A stretch of DNA of 64,000 nt from Aliidiomarina sp. (GCF_022565475.1 NZ_JAIUMR010000013.1:1-64000); one strand, 5' to 3'; positions 44,202 to 53,426 are shown, numbered from the stretch's first letter. Translations and numbers: made by a program. Notes: generated by a model not told the origin, from the letters alone.

Positions 44202-46562
44202 TTAATTACTTAAATAAAATGGTCGACGATATCCAAAGATACCCTGTTGTAATAAATTCATAATGCCAGCGCCAGCGCGATTACTTAAACCAGTTAGCGA
44301 AAATTGCAAACTGACGCCATTGTCAAAGTCGGCAAGTGGTAAAGGCCCCTCACCGAAATTTAAATCATAGTTGCGGTTTACACGCCGATAAGCGCTTACT
44401 TGTATGGACCAGCAGCAACTGTCATATTGCAGACCAAATAATGCGTCCATAGTTCGATTTGTTCGCAAATCTTGATACCAATGACTCGCTAATGCCCAGT
44501 CTTGATGGATCCGCCATGAGGTGACAATCCCCACTTGTTCAACTTCTTCCGTGGTGCCCACGAGTCCGCGAACCCGACGATGGTTCAACTGTATCAAGTT
44601 ACTTTCATCTTTGCGATATTCGAGTGCAACACGGCTTTTGCGGACCAGACTCAAGTCGGTATCGTATTGAATTGCTGAGCTTGCAAACCAACGTTGTGAA
44701 ACCCGCAAATCAAGCTCTGCCGCTACTTCGGAGTTACTTGCCGTAATTCGACTGGTTTCGTCAAATAGCTGCGTCTGACTTTCGTCTAAATAAAGAATTT
44801 GGCCTAGACTCAAACGCATTAACTCATCAGCAGTATTGTTATAGAAACTCGTGGTTGCTCCCACCGTTACTTGATGGGCATCGGCAATCCGATCGAGGCC
44901 GGTAAAGCGACGCGGACGGAACAGACTGTTGTAATCGTCTTGCATTAAAATTGTATCATAAATGCCAATTCGCGATTGCTCTCGATGCGGCACATACAAA
45001 TATTGCAGCTGCGGCGTTAACGTTTGAAAGCCGTTGCTATTGGCAAATGGTCGTTCGAGGTGAATACGACCATGCCAACGCAACTGCGGCAAATGTCGTG
45101 TGACAGATGAATCCCGATCGTCTCGTCCGCTTTGGTTGTAATGTGTGACTAAATAGCTCACATCTGCTTGCCAGTCCCACGCTGGGCGCACAAGTTGATA
45201 GCGAAGTGTTGGTTCGACATGGACACGGGTCGCAGAGTCATTGGCATCGAGAGGATTGCGAAACTGGGTCACTTCCGAAAAAACACGTAAATCGAGATGA
45301 TTGGCAAGGCTCTCTTGATGCCAGCCTGAAACGCGCGGGAGTGTTCGATAAGGCGCCTGATATGGCCCTAACATTTGGAAGTCTTCAAATTGGATCTGCA
45401 AGTGCGACTGACCGCTGTGGTAGTCAAATTGGCCGCGCCGGTATAAATGCGGATCGGCACGATTGACAAAGGTACTGCCGAAATCGTTGATATAAGCTGT
45501 GTCACTCACTTGGGCAAAGTCGACGTAACCTGACCAACGCTCCGAGAGACGTGAATTTTGTTCCACACGCCAGAGCGAGCGACTATTGTCGAGGCTGCTG
45601 CGCCGATCACTGTGGAGGTAGTTGACTTCAACGACGCCGCGATGCTGCTCAGTTAAATAGCGTGTTTCGACCATACCCATAACACCGCGATCGGTCATCA
45701 GCCGAGGCGTCAGAGTAACGTCGTAGTTTGGCGCTAGATTAAAATAGTAAGGTACTTCCAGTTCCACACCGTTGCGAGCAGAGCTCCGAATCGTCGGGTA
45801 AAGCAGGCCGGATTTACGCTCGTCCGTGAGTGGGAAGCTAAACCGAGGAATATACAGCACGGGTACGTTAAACAAGCGAAATTGAGCATGATGGGCGGTG
45901 CCCCAGCTTTCATTCTCGTTCATTTCAATATTGCGCGCGGCAATTTGCCAAGCAGGGCGATCACCTGGACAGGTCGTAAAGGTACCATCGTGGAGCACGA
46001 CCTGACGCTGTCCTTCAGCCATGGCTAAATCAATCTGACCCGCTCGACCATGAGCAGAGCGCGGAATAAGCAAGTACTCACTATCAATAATCGATGCGCT
46101 TTGACCCAAACTATCCGCCTGAATGTCAGCCGCACGAACGGCAATGTAGTCATCACTGAATAACAGTCCACCATCCGCTTGTAAAACCCCGGTGACATTG
46201 TCAAAGGTTGCATTGCGGGTCACCAGTCGCTGATGCCCCTGCAAAACCACAACATGACCGCGAAACCGAGCAAAACGGTTGGCGTCGAGTTGGCTGTATT
46301 CGGAAAGTACCAGTAAATCCTCATCATCAATGTCGCCATCGCGCTGGAGCGACGCGAGCGAGGGAATATCGTCGAGCCATGCAGGGTTAATCGCACAGCT
46401 GCGCAGATGCATGGGGGGTGCGTCGTTGACGGCAAGCACGGGGCGCGGACTTGTTTGCTGTGCCAATACCGATGGTGAAAGTAACAAATTGGTGATTACG
46501 ACACTAGGCACAAGAAAACGCGCAGCATATTTCTTTGATAGGCTACGACGCGACTTCAGCAT
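44202..46562 (-). CDS. lptD: LPS-assembly outer-membrane protein LptD
   Basis: A 786-aa outer-membrane barrel that, with LptE, inserts lipopolysaccharide into the outer leaflet. It has a signal sequence (cleaved near VLA|QQ) and an N-terminal jellyroll (ANRFARFRGHVVVLQGHQ repeats). A 26-strand-type barrel contains the FPLTDERKSGLLYP segment typical of LptD. A Cys in RSCAINPAW and the pair in DSCCWSIQ could form the essential disulfides. The start at 46562 is preferred because AGGA lies just before it, while the ATG at 46583 has none. It is divergent from amgK. Confidence 0.96.
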   Translation of the reverse strand: MLKSRRSLSKKYAARFLVPSVVITNLLLSPSVLAQQTSPRPVLAVNDAPPMHLRSCAINPAWLDDIPSLASLQRDGDIDDEDLLVLSEYSQLDANRFARFRGHVVVLQGHQRLVTRNATFDNVTGVLQADGGLLFSDDYIAVRAADIQADSLGQSASIIDSEYLLIPRSAHGRAGQIDLAMAEGQRQVVLHDGTFTTCPGDRPAWQIAARNIEMNENESWGTAHHAQFRLFNVPVLYIPRFSFPLTDERKSGLLYPTIRSSARNGVELEVPYYFNLAPNYDVTLTPRLMTDRGVMGMVETRYLTEQHRGVVEVNYLHSDRRSSLDNSRSLWRVEQNSRLSERWSGYVDFAQVSDTAYINDFGSTFVNRADPHLYRRGQFDYHSGQSHLQIQFEDFQMLGPYQAPYRTLPRVSGWHQESLANHLDLRVFSEVTQFRNPLDANDSATRVHVEPTLRYQLVRPAWDWQADVSYLVTHYNQSGRDDRDSSVTRHLPQLRWHGRIHLERPFANSNGFQTLTPQLQYLYVPHREQSRIGIYDTILMQDDYNSLFRPRRFTGLDRIADAHQVTVGATTSFYNNTADELMRLSLGQILYLDESQTQLFDETSRITASNSEVAAELDLRVSQRWFASSAIQYDTDLSLVRKSRVALEYRKDESNLIQLNHRRVRGLVGTTEEVEQVGIVTSWRIHQDWALASHWYQDLRTNRTMDALFGLQYDSCCWSIQVSAYRRVNRNYDLNFGEGPLPLADFDNGVSLQFSLTGLSNRAGAGIMNLLQQGIFGYRRPFYLSN

Positions 46563-46705
46563 GAATTCCTGCTGTTCACTCATGAAAAGTTAACTATTCT
46601 TGTTTGATTCGACATGGTAAGCGTTATGATAAAGCAATTTCGTTTTCGGGGCTATTTGCTAATATGCCCAGTCAGGTTAAAAAATCAGAATTTTATGAGG
46701 TTTCC

Positions 46706-47764
46706 GTGGATCAACGACTGCAATTTCTCCAGCCTTGGCTGCAACAACAGCTTCAACGCTTGTTGCCACAATCCACGTTTGACGTTGAGTCATTGGCCGG
46801 CGATGCCAGTTTTAGGCGCTATTTTCGGGTTGTTGTCAGTAGTGCGGGCGCGCGACAAACGATGGTCTTGGTCGATGCGCCACCCCCTGAGTCGTTACAA
46901 CCATTCATTGCGTTAGCCCATGCGTATCAGCAGCGCGGAGTGCGAACACCAGAGGTGTTAGCGTTTGACGAATCCTTGGGCGTGATGCTTTTGGAAGATT
47001 TTGGCGATACCTTGTTTGCGAGCGGTTTGAATAAGACGGTTGCGTCGTCGCGCTATCGCGCCGCGATTGATCTGCTACCACAAATTATGCAGGTGACCGA
47101 ACATACAGAAGGAAGCGTGCCCGATTACGACGTCGCACTGCTCACGCGCGAGAATAGCCTTTTTCATGACTGGCTGTTAAAGACGCACCTTGGCATGGAA
47201 TTATCGCCAGCAGAATCAAAATTATGGCAACGGGTAAATCAGCTTTTAATTGACAATGCGCGTGTGCAACCGCAAGTGGGTGTTCATCGTGATTATCATT
47301 CACGCAATTTGATGCTACTCGATGGAGCAGCGGAAGCTGGTGAGTTAGGGGTGATCGATTTTCAAGATGCAGTACAAGGCGCAATTACGTACGACCTAGT
47401 GTCGCTTTTGCGTGATTGTTATGTGGTCTGGCCGGACGATTTTGTTCAAGAGCAACTGCACTACGCTTATCAACGTTTCACCGCAGCCGGTCTGCTGACT
47501 GATGTTGACTTTTCGCAGTGGCAACGCTGGTTTGACTGGATGGGTCTGCAACGACATACCAAAGCAAGTGGTATTTTTGCGCGTCTCTATCACCGAGATG
47601 GCAAGGCAGGATATTTACATGATATTCCACGCACGGTTGAATACTTGGTGACGGTTTCGCGGCAATATCCGGAACTGCACGATTACTGTCAATGGCTGCA
47701 AGAGCGGGTGCAACCGGCATTAGCTGAAAAAGCTCAACAACGTGACTCGATTGGAGTGTCATAG
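46706..47764 (+). CDS. amgK: MurNAc/GlcNAc anomeric kinase AmgK
   Basis: A 352-aa aminoglycoside-phosphotransferase-fold kinase that phosphorylates the C1 hydroxyl of MurNAc (and GlcNAc). The fold motifs are VHRDYHSRNLMLL, with the catalytic Asp, and GVIDFQDAVQG, with the metal Asp. LAGDASFRRYFRV near the N-terminus is typical of AmgK. The pairing with murU, whose GTG overlaps this stop codon, makes the assignment strong. The start is taken as GTG at 46706, with TGAGG before it. ATGs at 46664 or 46604 would extend it. Confidence 0.9.
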   Translation: MDQRLQFLQPWLQQQLQRLLPQSTFDVESLAGDASFRRYFRVVVSSAGARQTMVLVDAPPPESLQPFIALAHAYQQRGVRTPEVLAFDESLGVMLLEDFGDTLFASGLNKTVASSRYRAAIDLLPQIMQVTEHTEGSVPDYDVALLTRENSLFHDWLLKTHLGMELSPAESKLWQRVNQLLIDNARVQPQVGVHRDYHSRNLMLLDGAAEAGELGVIDFQDAVQGAITYDLVSLLRDCYVVWPDDFVQEQLHYAYQRFTAAGLLTDVDFSQWQRWFDWMGLQRHTKASGIFARLYHRDGKAGYLHDIPRTVEYLVTVSRQYPELHDYCQWLQERVQPALAEKAQQRDSIGVS

Positions 47765-48501
47765 TGGCGGAATATCATAGTCGCCAACCGAAAAAGGCCA
47801 TGATCCTTGCCGCTGGGCGTGGCGAGCGGATGCGGCCGCTTACCGATCACACGCCCAAGCCGTTGCTGCAAGTGGCGAATAAAGCCTTGATTGTATGGCA
47901 CATCGAAAAGCTAGCGAAACTCGGTGTCAGCGAGATTGTGATCAACACAGCTTGGTTGAGTCACGCATTAGTCGCGGCAATCGGTACTGGCAGTCAATGG
48001 GGTGTGCAGGTGCATTGGAGTCATGAACCTGCGGGCGGATTAGAGACCGCAGGTGGGGTGCTGAAGGCCTTACCTTGGTTAAGTGATGGACCCTTCTATG
48101 TGATCAACGGCGATGTTTGGTGCGACTATGATCTCGCCAAGCTGGAGCAGTGTGCACTGACTCAACAACCAGAATTGCTTGCTCATTTAGTGCTTGTTGA
48201 TAATCCCGAGCATCATCCGCTCGGTGATTTTAAGTTAACAGAACAAGGACTATTGGTGTGTCGCTCAGAGGCCGAAACCGGGCTGACCTTTAGTGGTATC
48301 AGTGTTCTTAGCGCAGAGTTATTTGCACCATGGCTACATGCCACGGGTGAGCGTCTAGCCCTGCGCGACGTGTTCGCGCCAGCACTCGAGCAAGGTTTGA
48401 TTTCGGCAGAATACCATCCGGGTCAATGGACCGACGTCGGTACCCCGGAGCGTTTGGAAATGCTGAATGCGCAATTAATGCAACGTGCGCCGCAAGACTA
48501 A
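47764..48501 (+). CDS. murU: MurNAc-1-phosphate uridylyltransferase MurU
   Basis: A 245-aa nucleotidyltransferase making UDP-MurNAc from MurNAc-1-phosphate and UTP. It completes the recycling shortcut that bypasses the fosfomycin-sensitive MurA step. The sugar-nucleotide signature AMILAAGRGERMRPLTDHTPK is followed by PLLQVANKALIVWHIEKL, NGDVWCDYDL and the late WTDVGTPERL. The start is GTG at 47764 with GGAG upstream, overlapping amgK by one base. Its 3' end overlaps the convergent rluA-like gene by 4 bases. Confidence 0.93.
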   Translation: MAEYHSRQPKKAMILAAGRGERMRPLTDHTPKPLLQVANKALIVWHIEKLAKLGVSEIVINTAWLSHALVAAIGTGSQWGVQVHWSHEPAGGLETAGGVLKALPWLSDGPFYVINGDVWCDYDLAKLEQCALTQQPELLAHLVLVDNPEHHPLGDFKLTEQGLLVCRSEAETGLTFSGISVLSAELFAPWLHATGERLALRDVFAPALEQGLISAEYHPGQWTDVGTPERLEMLNAQLMQRAPQD

Positions 48502-49160
48502 TCCCCCGATAACCTAAAGTTGGCAGGTAATTCGAATTCGAGTGCCGCACCTGTACGCGGGTGACGAAAGGCGATCCATTCGGCGTGTAGCAATAGGCGC
48601 GGCTGCTGTTTGCAATCCTCACAGCCGTAGAGACGATCGCCAATGATCGCATGCCCGAGTTGTTGCATGTGCACTCGTAATTGGTGCGAACGACCGGTTA
48701 CTGGGAATAGCAAAACCTCAGTGCAATTGTCACCTAGTTTAACACGCTGATACTCGGTCAATGCCGATTTACCGTGTTCATAACAGACCATTTGCTTCGG
48801 CCGGTTCGGCCAATCACAGCGCAACGGCAATTCCACGGTGCCCGCAACGGACTCTAACTGACCATGCAGACGCGCTCGATAACGCTTCTTCACTTGCCGC
48901 TCTTGAAACTGACGCCCTAATTGCCCCTGACTAAACTTATCTAGCGCCATAATAATTAAGCCAGATGTCGCCATATCTAGGCGGTGTACAATTAAAGACG
49001 TCGGCAATACCGCTTGCACGCGTTTTTCCAAGCTGTCTTTGTGTTCCGGTGCTTTGCCAGGAACGGTGAGTAGACCTGCTGGCTTATTCAAAACAACAAG
49101 GTGTTCGTCACGATACACAATCGATAACCAAGGGGTTTGCGGCGGGTTATAAACAAACAT
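48498..49160 (-). CDS. rluA: RluA-family pseudouridine synthase
   Basis: A 220-aa enzyme isomerising uridine to pseudouridine in RNA. The catalytic motif HRLDMATSGLIIMAL (about residues 60-74) carries the essential Asp, and GRSHQLRVHMQQLGHAIIGDRLYG is a second family signature. The absence of an S4 domain and the short length fit RluA, which modifies 23S rRNA U746 and tRNA U32 in E. coli (219 aa). It converges with murU. Confidence 0.92.
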   Translation of the reverse strand: MFVYNPPQTPWLSIVYRDEHLVVLNKPAGLLTVPGKAPEHKDSLEKRVQAVLPTSLIVHRLDMATSGLIIMALDKFSQGQLGRQFQERQVKKRYRARLHGQLESVAGTVELPLRCDWPNRPKQMVCYEHGKSALTEYQRVKLGDNCTEVLLFPVTGRSHQLRVHMQQLGHAIIGDRLYGCEDCKQQPRLLLHAEWIAFRHPRTGAALEFELPANFRLSGD

Positions 49161-49309
49161 AAAAGCCTAATAAGAGTTTCGTAACGATGATGTAGTTTAT
49201 CAGAAATAAAACGGGATCAGCTTGCTCTTTCGCTTAAAAAAATTCGCATTTGTTATCGGCTTCACATCACCAATCAAACGCTTAAAAAGAAAGCCAGTGC
49301 GGATCGATC

Positions 49310-51295
49310 TTATGTACCAAATTTAATTCTTACACCGCCGTTGACGATGAATCCGTCATTACGTGACCAGATATCGGTTGTCCATAAACCGCTGGGAGCT
49401 CTGCTCGGTAACAATAAAGGATGCTCATCGCTTTGCTTTACGTCGAGGAGATTTTCAAGGTTAATGAACCAACTGAATCGGCCCCTAGTAACTTCTGCGA
49501 GGAAGCCGAGATGCCAATAAGGTTTTGATTCATTAATATATGGATTATCGTTGAGGCGCTGCGTGCCAGTGTAATATGCCTCAAATCCGGCTCTGAATTT
49601 GCCATGTTGTTCCCACATTGCAACAAACCCGGCTGAGTGCATTGGTGTCAAAGCAATTGAACGCTTTCTGATGCCCACAGGTGAAGATTCTGAAGAATCA
49701 AGGTAGAGGTAACTCGCTGTTAACTTTAAATCGTTCCAGTAATACCTGAGTAAAAACTCAGAGCCGCGTATTCGACTTTCCTCCGCACTGTTAACTAAAC
49801 GTACTCTATCGTTGATGCCGTCGGCATTTGAATCGAACGCGGCTAAGCTCACTACATTATCAATATTTGCGGCAAATAGGGTGAGACTCGTTTCGATACT
49901 TTCATAGGTGTAGGTAAAATCGATAGAAGCTGTGTCTGCTGTTTCAGCGCTAATGTCTTGAATCGGTTCTAGTCTCGCTAATCCAGCTGCTTCAATTTCG
50001 TCGACAAAGGGTGTCGGTGCAAAATAACCTTTGCCGACTGAACCGCGAATGGTTAGCTCACCAAGGCGATACAATAATGATAACCTCGGGCTAAATTGAG
50101 AACCGAATTCGCTGTGGTCGTCGAAACGCGTACTTAGTGAGGCAGTTATTAACGGGCTGAACATGTAATCAATTTGCGAGAAGACACCGGGCACTTGATA
50201 GTTATAGTTGAAACTCGGGTATGTAGCTGAATTAAAGCGATCGTTCTGATACGCGACCCCAATTACCCAATCACTATTATCGGTATAACCCGCAAGGCTT
50301 GATTCAAGCAGATAGCTTTCATGTTCATCATTTTCTACCAAGCTACCGTAGGTGTGCTCGTGCTTTCGCTGCATCGCGGAAGCGCGTGAGTTCAATGCTA
50401 ATGTATCGAATACAGGCATGGTAAAGATCATACCCGCATCTAAACGTTCTGAATCTTGGGTTTGTTGAAATGCACTTCCATCAGCAACCGTTCCGCCAGG
50501 CATGGTACCACCCGTGCGATTTTCCGACATGATACCTACTGTGGTATATAGTGTTTGCCCCCGATCTCCCTGCCAGTATAGTCGTGGCCGCGCGGTATAG
50601 CGCTCATAGCCCGGTAAATCAATCCAACCGTCGTTACTGATATCAGTGCGACTTTGGTGATGGACACCTGCGGTTATTGAGCCCTGCGCATTAACGCTAA
50701 GTGGTGTTTCAAAGTAGCTCGTAATATCTTGTCCATGTCGTGTGGTGGCATTAACCAACACTTCACCACTTGCCTTATCGTCCGGTTTTCTCGAGATTAA
50801 ATTAATAACACCACCCATGGCAGAGCCACCGTACAGCGATGACGCCGAGCCTTTAATAATTTCTACGCGAGCTAAGTCTGTTGGTGGAATTTGCAATAGA
50901 CCAATAGAACCGGCTTGGTTACCATAAAGCGGTAGGCCATCGGCAAGTAGCTGTGTGTAACGACCAAAGAGCCCTTGCAGCCTTATGTTTGCACTTCCGA
51001 GCGCGGGCGAGGTTGTTTGCACGCGAACGCCTCCGGTTTCCGCGACCAACATCGAGATATTACCCGGCCGCATTGCTGCTTTTTCTTCGATATCTTCGCG
51101 GTTAATCAGTTCAACTCGAATCGGTTGTTCATCGGCGATACGTCCTGACCGTGTAGCCTGAACAACCACGCGCTCAATATGGTCGTGCTCATGCTCGTGT
51201 TCATCGTCGTGTTCTTTGTCAGATGCGCTTGCTTGGTTAATAAGGAGGAACGGTATTGATAAAGACACTATGAATGCGGAACGGAATGCCAACAT
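49310..51295 (-). CDS. TonB-dependent receptor with His-rich N-terminus (metal-linked)
   Basis: A 661-aa outer-membrane receptor. After a signal peptide (about 1-24, ending ASA|SDKE) comes a short acidic His tract, DDEHEHEHDH, just ahead of a TonB box-like VVVQATR. Then come a plug (GLFGRYTQLLADGLPLYGN, VEIIKGSASSLYGGSAMGGVINLI) and a barrel ending FGT. The terminal residue is not the classic Phe, which sits two positions in. It is divergent from a MerR-type metal sensor, and the intergenic DNA has a 19-bp-spacer promoter facing this gene, so metal-induced expression is likely. ZnuD-like zinc or other divalent-metal transport is plausible. The cargo cannot be set from sequence. Confidence 0.9.
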   Translation of the reverse strand: MLAFRSAFIVSLSIPFLLINQASASDKEHDDEHEHEHDHIERVVVQATRSGRIADEQPIRVELINREDIEEKAAMRPGNISMLVAETGGVRVQTTSPALGSANIRLQGLFGRYTQLLADGLPLYGNQAGSIGLLQIPPTDLARVEIIKGSASSLYGGSAMGGVINLISRKPDDKASGEVLVNATTRHGQDITSYFETPLSVNAQGSITAGVHHQSRTDISNDGWIDLPGYERYTARPRLYWQGDRGQTLYTTVGIMSENRTGGTMPGGTVADGSAFQQTQDSERLDAGMIFTMPVFDTLALNSRASAMQRKHEHTYGSLVENDEHESYLLESSLAGYTDNSDWVIGVAYQNDRFNSATYPSFNYNYQVPGVFSQIDYMFSPLITASLSTRFDDHSEFGSQFSPRLSLLYRLGELTIRGSVGKGYFAPTPFVDEIEAAGLARLEPIQDISAETADTASIDFTYTYESIETSLTLFAANIDNVVSLAAFDSNADGINDRVRLVNSAEESRIRGSEFLLRYYWNDLKLTASYLYLDSSESSPVGIRKRSIALTPMHSAGFVAMWEQHGKFRAGFEAYYTGTQRLNDNPYINESKPYWHLGFLAEVTRGRFSWFINLENLLDVKQSDEHPLLLPSRAPSGLWTTDIWSRNDGFIVNGGVRIKFGT

Positions 51296-51390
51296 TGGAA
51301 CACCTTTTAATAAAGAAACCTGTTCTAGCAGAGTATCTAGCTATGAAAATTTCAACGCGATACGTTGGAGCCTTCGTTGTAGTAACGCCT

Positions 51391-51421
51391 ATACTAAAGG
51401 TTCCAGTAACAGGAAGGTCAA
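51391..51421 (-). promoter_or_regulatory. MerR-type promoter/operator for the TonB receptor
   Basis: On the minus strand, -35 TTGACC (51421-51416) and -10 TAGTAT (51396-51391) are separated by exactly 19 bp, the overlong spacing used by MerR-family activators. The spacer holds TTCC-N7-GGAA as a dyad. The half CCTTCC matches the CueR/ZntR-type half-site, and the other half is degenerate. It lies about 95 bases upstream of the receptor start and ends one base before the merR ATG. Confidence 0.78.
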
Positions 51422-51422
51422 C

Positions 51423-51818
51423 ATGAAAATTAGCGAACTATCATACGCAAGCCAGATTGCACCGAAAACAATTCGATATTACGAAAGTATCGGTTTACTA
51501 TCGTCGCCAAGCCGCGACCCTAATGGATACCGGAATTACAGCACTGAAGCTGTGGAGACGCTAATCTTCATTCGCCGATGTAAAGAATTGAACATGTCCC
51601 TAAGTGACATTAAGTGCTTAGTAGAAGCACAGCGACACCCCAAGGCTTCATGCGGCATGGTGGATGAGCTGATAGCGGGGCAGTTACGAAAAGTGCGCGA
51701 AACCCAAAAAGAACTTGCAGAACTTGAACAAACATTGTCAACACTGGCTACTTCCTGTAGCAGCGAGCAAATACAGGATTGCAGCATTTTGAATAAACTC
51801 AAAATCATATCGGTTTAA
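51423..51818 (+). CDS. MerR-family metal-responsive transcriptional regulator
   Basis: A 131-aa dimeric activator. It has an N-terminal winged helix-turn-helix (KTIRYYESIGLLSSPSR, about 15-31; NGYRNYS) and a dimerisation helix (about 80-109). The metal loop has Cys112 and Cys120 in CSSEQIQDC, numbered as in CueR. Unlike CueR, which has Ser77, it has Cys77 in KASCGMV, the residue that marks divalent sensors such as ZntR. Zn, Cd, Pb or Co sensing is therefore more likely than Cu(I). The start at 51423 has AGGAAGG upstream and the correct MerR N-terminus, although the frame stays open further left. It probably controls the divergent TonB receptor. Confidence 0.92.
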   Translation: MKISELSYASQIAPKTIRYYESIGLLSSPSRDPNGYRNYSTEAVETLIFIRRCKELNMSLSDIKCLVEAQRHPKASCGMVDELIAGQLRKVRETQKELAELEQTLSTLATSCSSEQIQDCSILNKLKIISV

Positions 51819-52024
51819 CGTGGGCAAAGCGGGCGTTAGAAGCTGAAATGGAAGCCCACTAGGTTATGCACCTAATGATGCAGCCGGAAACAACAACAGC
51901 AATTCCCTTCGGGGAAATCTCGCCAGAAATCACTACCTTTTGAATTTTTTTTTGTGGAATTCATCACAGCGTCATTTTCTTGCGCTATGCTCAAAAGACA
52001 ACAACAAAAAATCAGAGGTGGGCT

Positions 52025-53422
52025 ATGCCTGAATCGATTCAGAATGAAGACCCCAAGTTCTATATTCTCGACACCAACATCCTCTTACACGAACCGCTTG
52101 CCTTTTTAAACTTTCAAGAACATAACGTTGTCATTCCCATGGTCGTCCTAGAAGAGCTCGACCACATTAAAGACCGCCAAAAGGACGTAAGCCGCGATGC
52201 TCGAGTGGCGATTCGTTCGCTCGAAGAAGCACTGCATGACGCAACTCCCGAACAAATTATCGACGGCGTGCCGCTGACCCGAATTTCCGGTGAACACCAA
52301 GCCGTGGGCCACTTATCGATTTTTCCTGACTTTCAGTTACGTCAGGCAGAGTCGGCGCTGGCGCTGAACGAAAATGACCATCGGATTATTCAAACGGCAT
52401 TGCAACTACAAAAAGACAAAGCACCGGCGAAAGTGGTATTAGTTACGAAAGACATTAACATGCGCTTGAAAGCCAAAGGTGCGGGGGTGAAGTGCGTTGA
52501 AGATTATCGTACCGACCAATTAATCGATGATATCCGCCTGCTCGCTAAGGGTTTTTACCAATTCGAAGGGAATTTTTGGGATAGTGTTGGCGACGTCAAA
52601 ACAGAACAAGACGGCCGTGATATCTATCATTTTATTGCCCGCGATTTGTTTCCAACGGTTTATCCAAATGAATACTTGATCGACGAAACCGAACATTTTT
52701 GTGCCCGGGTCGAAAGCTTCACCGACAGTCATGTGAAAATTCTGGATTTAGGCCGCGAGCGCTTGATGGGGATTCGCGCGTGGGGGATTAGCCCCAAGAA
52801 TATCTATCAAGCGATGGGCATGCATGCTTTGCTGGATCCTAGCCAAGACTTAGTCATTTTGACCGGTCCGGCCGGATGCGGGAAAACCTTACTCGCGCTT
52901 GCCACAGCCCTTGAACAGGTGGTGGAAAAGGGCATGTACGAGAAAATTATCGTCACCCGCAATACGCCGGAAATTGCCGAATCTATCGGCTTTTTGCCGG
53001 GTACGGAAGAGGAGAAAATGGCGCCTTGGCTGGCTGCGATTACCGATTCACTGGAAGTTTTGCACAAGCACGACGAGCACATGGATGCGAGTTTAGAGTT
53101 CACGATGAAGAAAGCGAATATTCAGTTTAAATCGCTGAATTTTATGCGTGGTCGGAGTATTCAAAACGCTGTGGTCATTCTCGACGAGGCGCAGAACTTA
53201 ACCGCAAGCCAGTTAAAAACGATTATTACGCGGTGCGGTGCTGGCACGAAAATTATCTGTTCGGGTAACTTGGCTCAAATCGACAGTTACTACTTAACGG
53301 CCGTTACCTCAGGCTTAACCTTTATTGTAGAGCGCTTTAAAAATTACTACGGCAGTTCGACGATGAACCTCAACGGCGTGGTGCGTTCGAGTTTGGCGCA
53401 GTATGCGGAAGAGAATCTATAA
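52025..53422 (+). CDS. PIN domain-PhoH ATPase fusion
   Basis: A 465-aa protein with an N-terminal PIN-type RNase domain (about 10-140, ILDTNILLHEP and VVLEELDHIKD with acidic residues) and a C-terminal PhoH-type RecA/helicase ATPase (Walker A GPAGCGKTLLA at about 281-291, Walker B VVILDEAQN). This is the PhoH2/YlaK-type architecture. Members unwind and cut RNA in vitro, and some are arranged as toxins. The start at 52025 has AGAGGTGG before it. The preceding 206 bases hold no gene, only a probable promoter. It converges on ruvX. Confidence 0.92.
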   Translation: MPESIQNEDPKFYILDTNILLHEPLAFLNFQEHNVVIPMVVLEELDHIKDRQKDVSRDARVAIRSLEEALHDATPEQIIDGVPLTRISGEHQAVGHLSIFPDFQLRQAESALALNENDHRIIQTALQLQKDKAPAKVVLVTKDINMRLKAKGAGVKCVEDYRTDQLIDDIRLLAKGFYQFEGNFWDSVGDVKTEQDGRDIYHFIARDLFPTVYPNEYLIDETEHFCARVESFTDSHVKILDLGRERLMGIRAWGISPKNIYQAMGMHALLDPSQDLVILTGPAGCGKTLLALATALEQVVEKGMYEKIIVTRNTPEIAESIGFLPGTEEEKMAPWLAAITDSLEVLHKHDEHMDASLEFTMKKANIQFKSLNFMRGRSIQNAVVILDEAQNLTASQLKTIITRCGAGTKIICSGNLAQIDSYYLTAVTSGLTFIVERFKNYYGSSTMNLNGVVRSSLAQYAEENL

Positions 53423-53426
53423 CGCG

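Noticed and set aside
51216-51422. N-terminal extension of the MerR regulator by 69 codons
   Set aside because: The extension overlaps the receptor start and the promoter, has no similarity to MerR proteins, and the ATG at 51423 has a good ribosome-binding site.
49310-51840. Mobile island carrying the TonB receptor and merR
   Set aside because: The DNA looks slightly more AT-rich by eye, but no integrase, repeat or attachment site was found at the edges.
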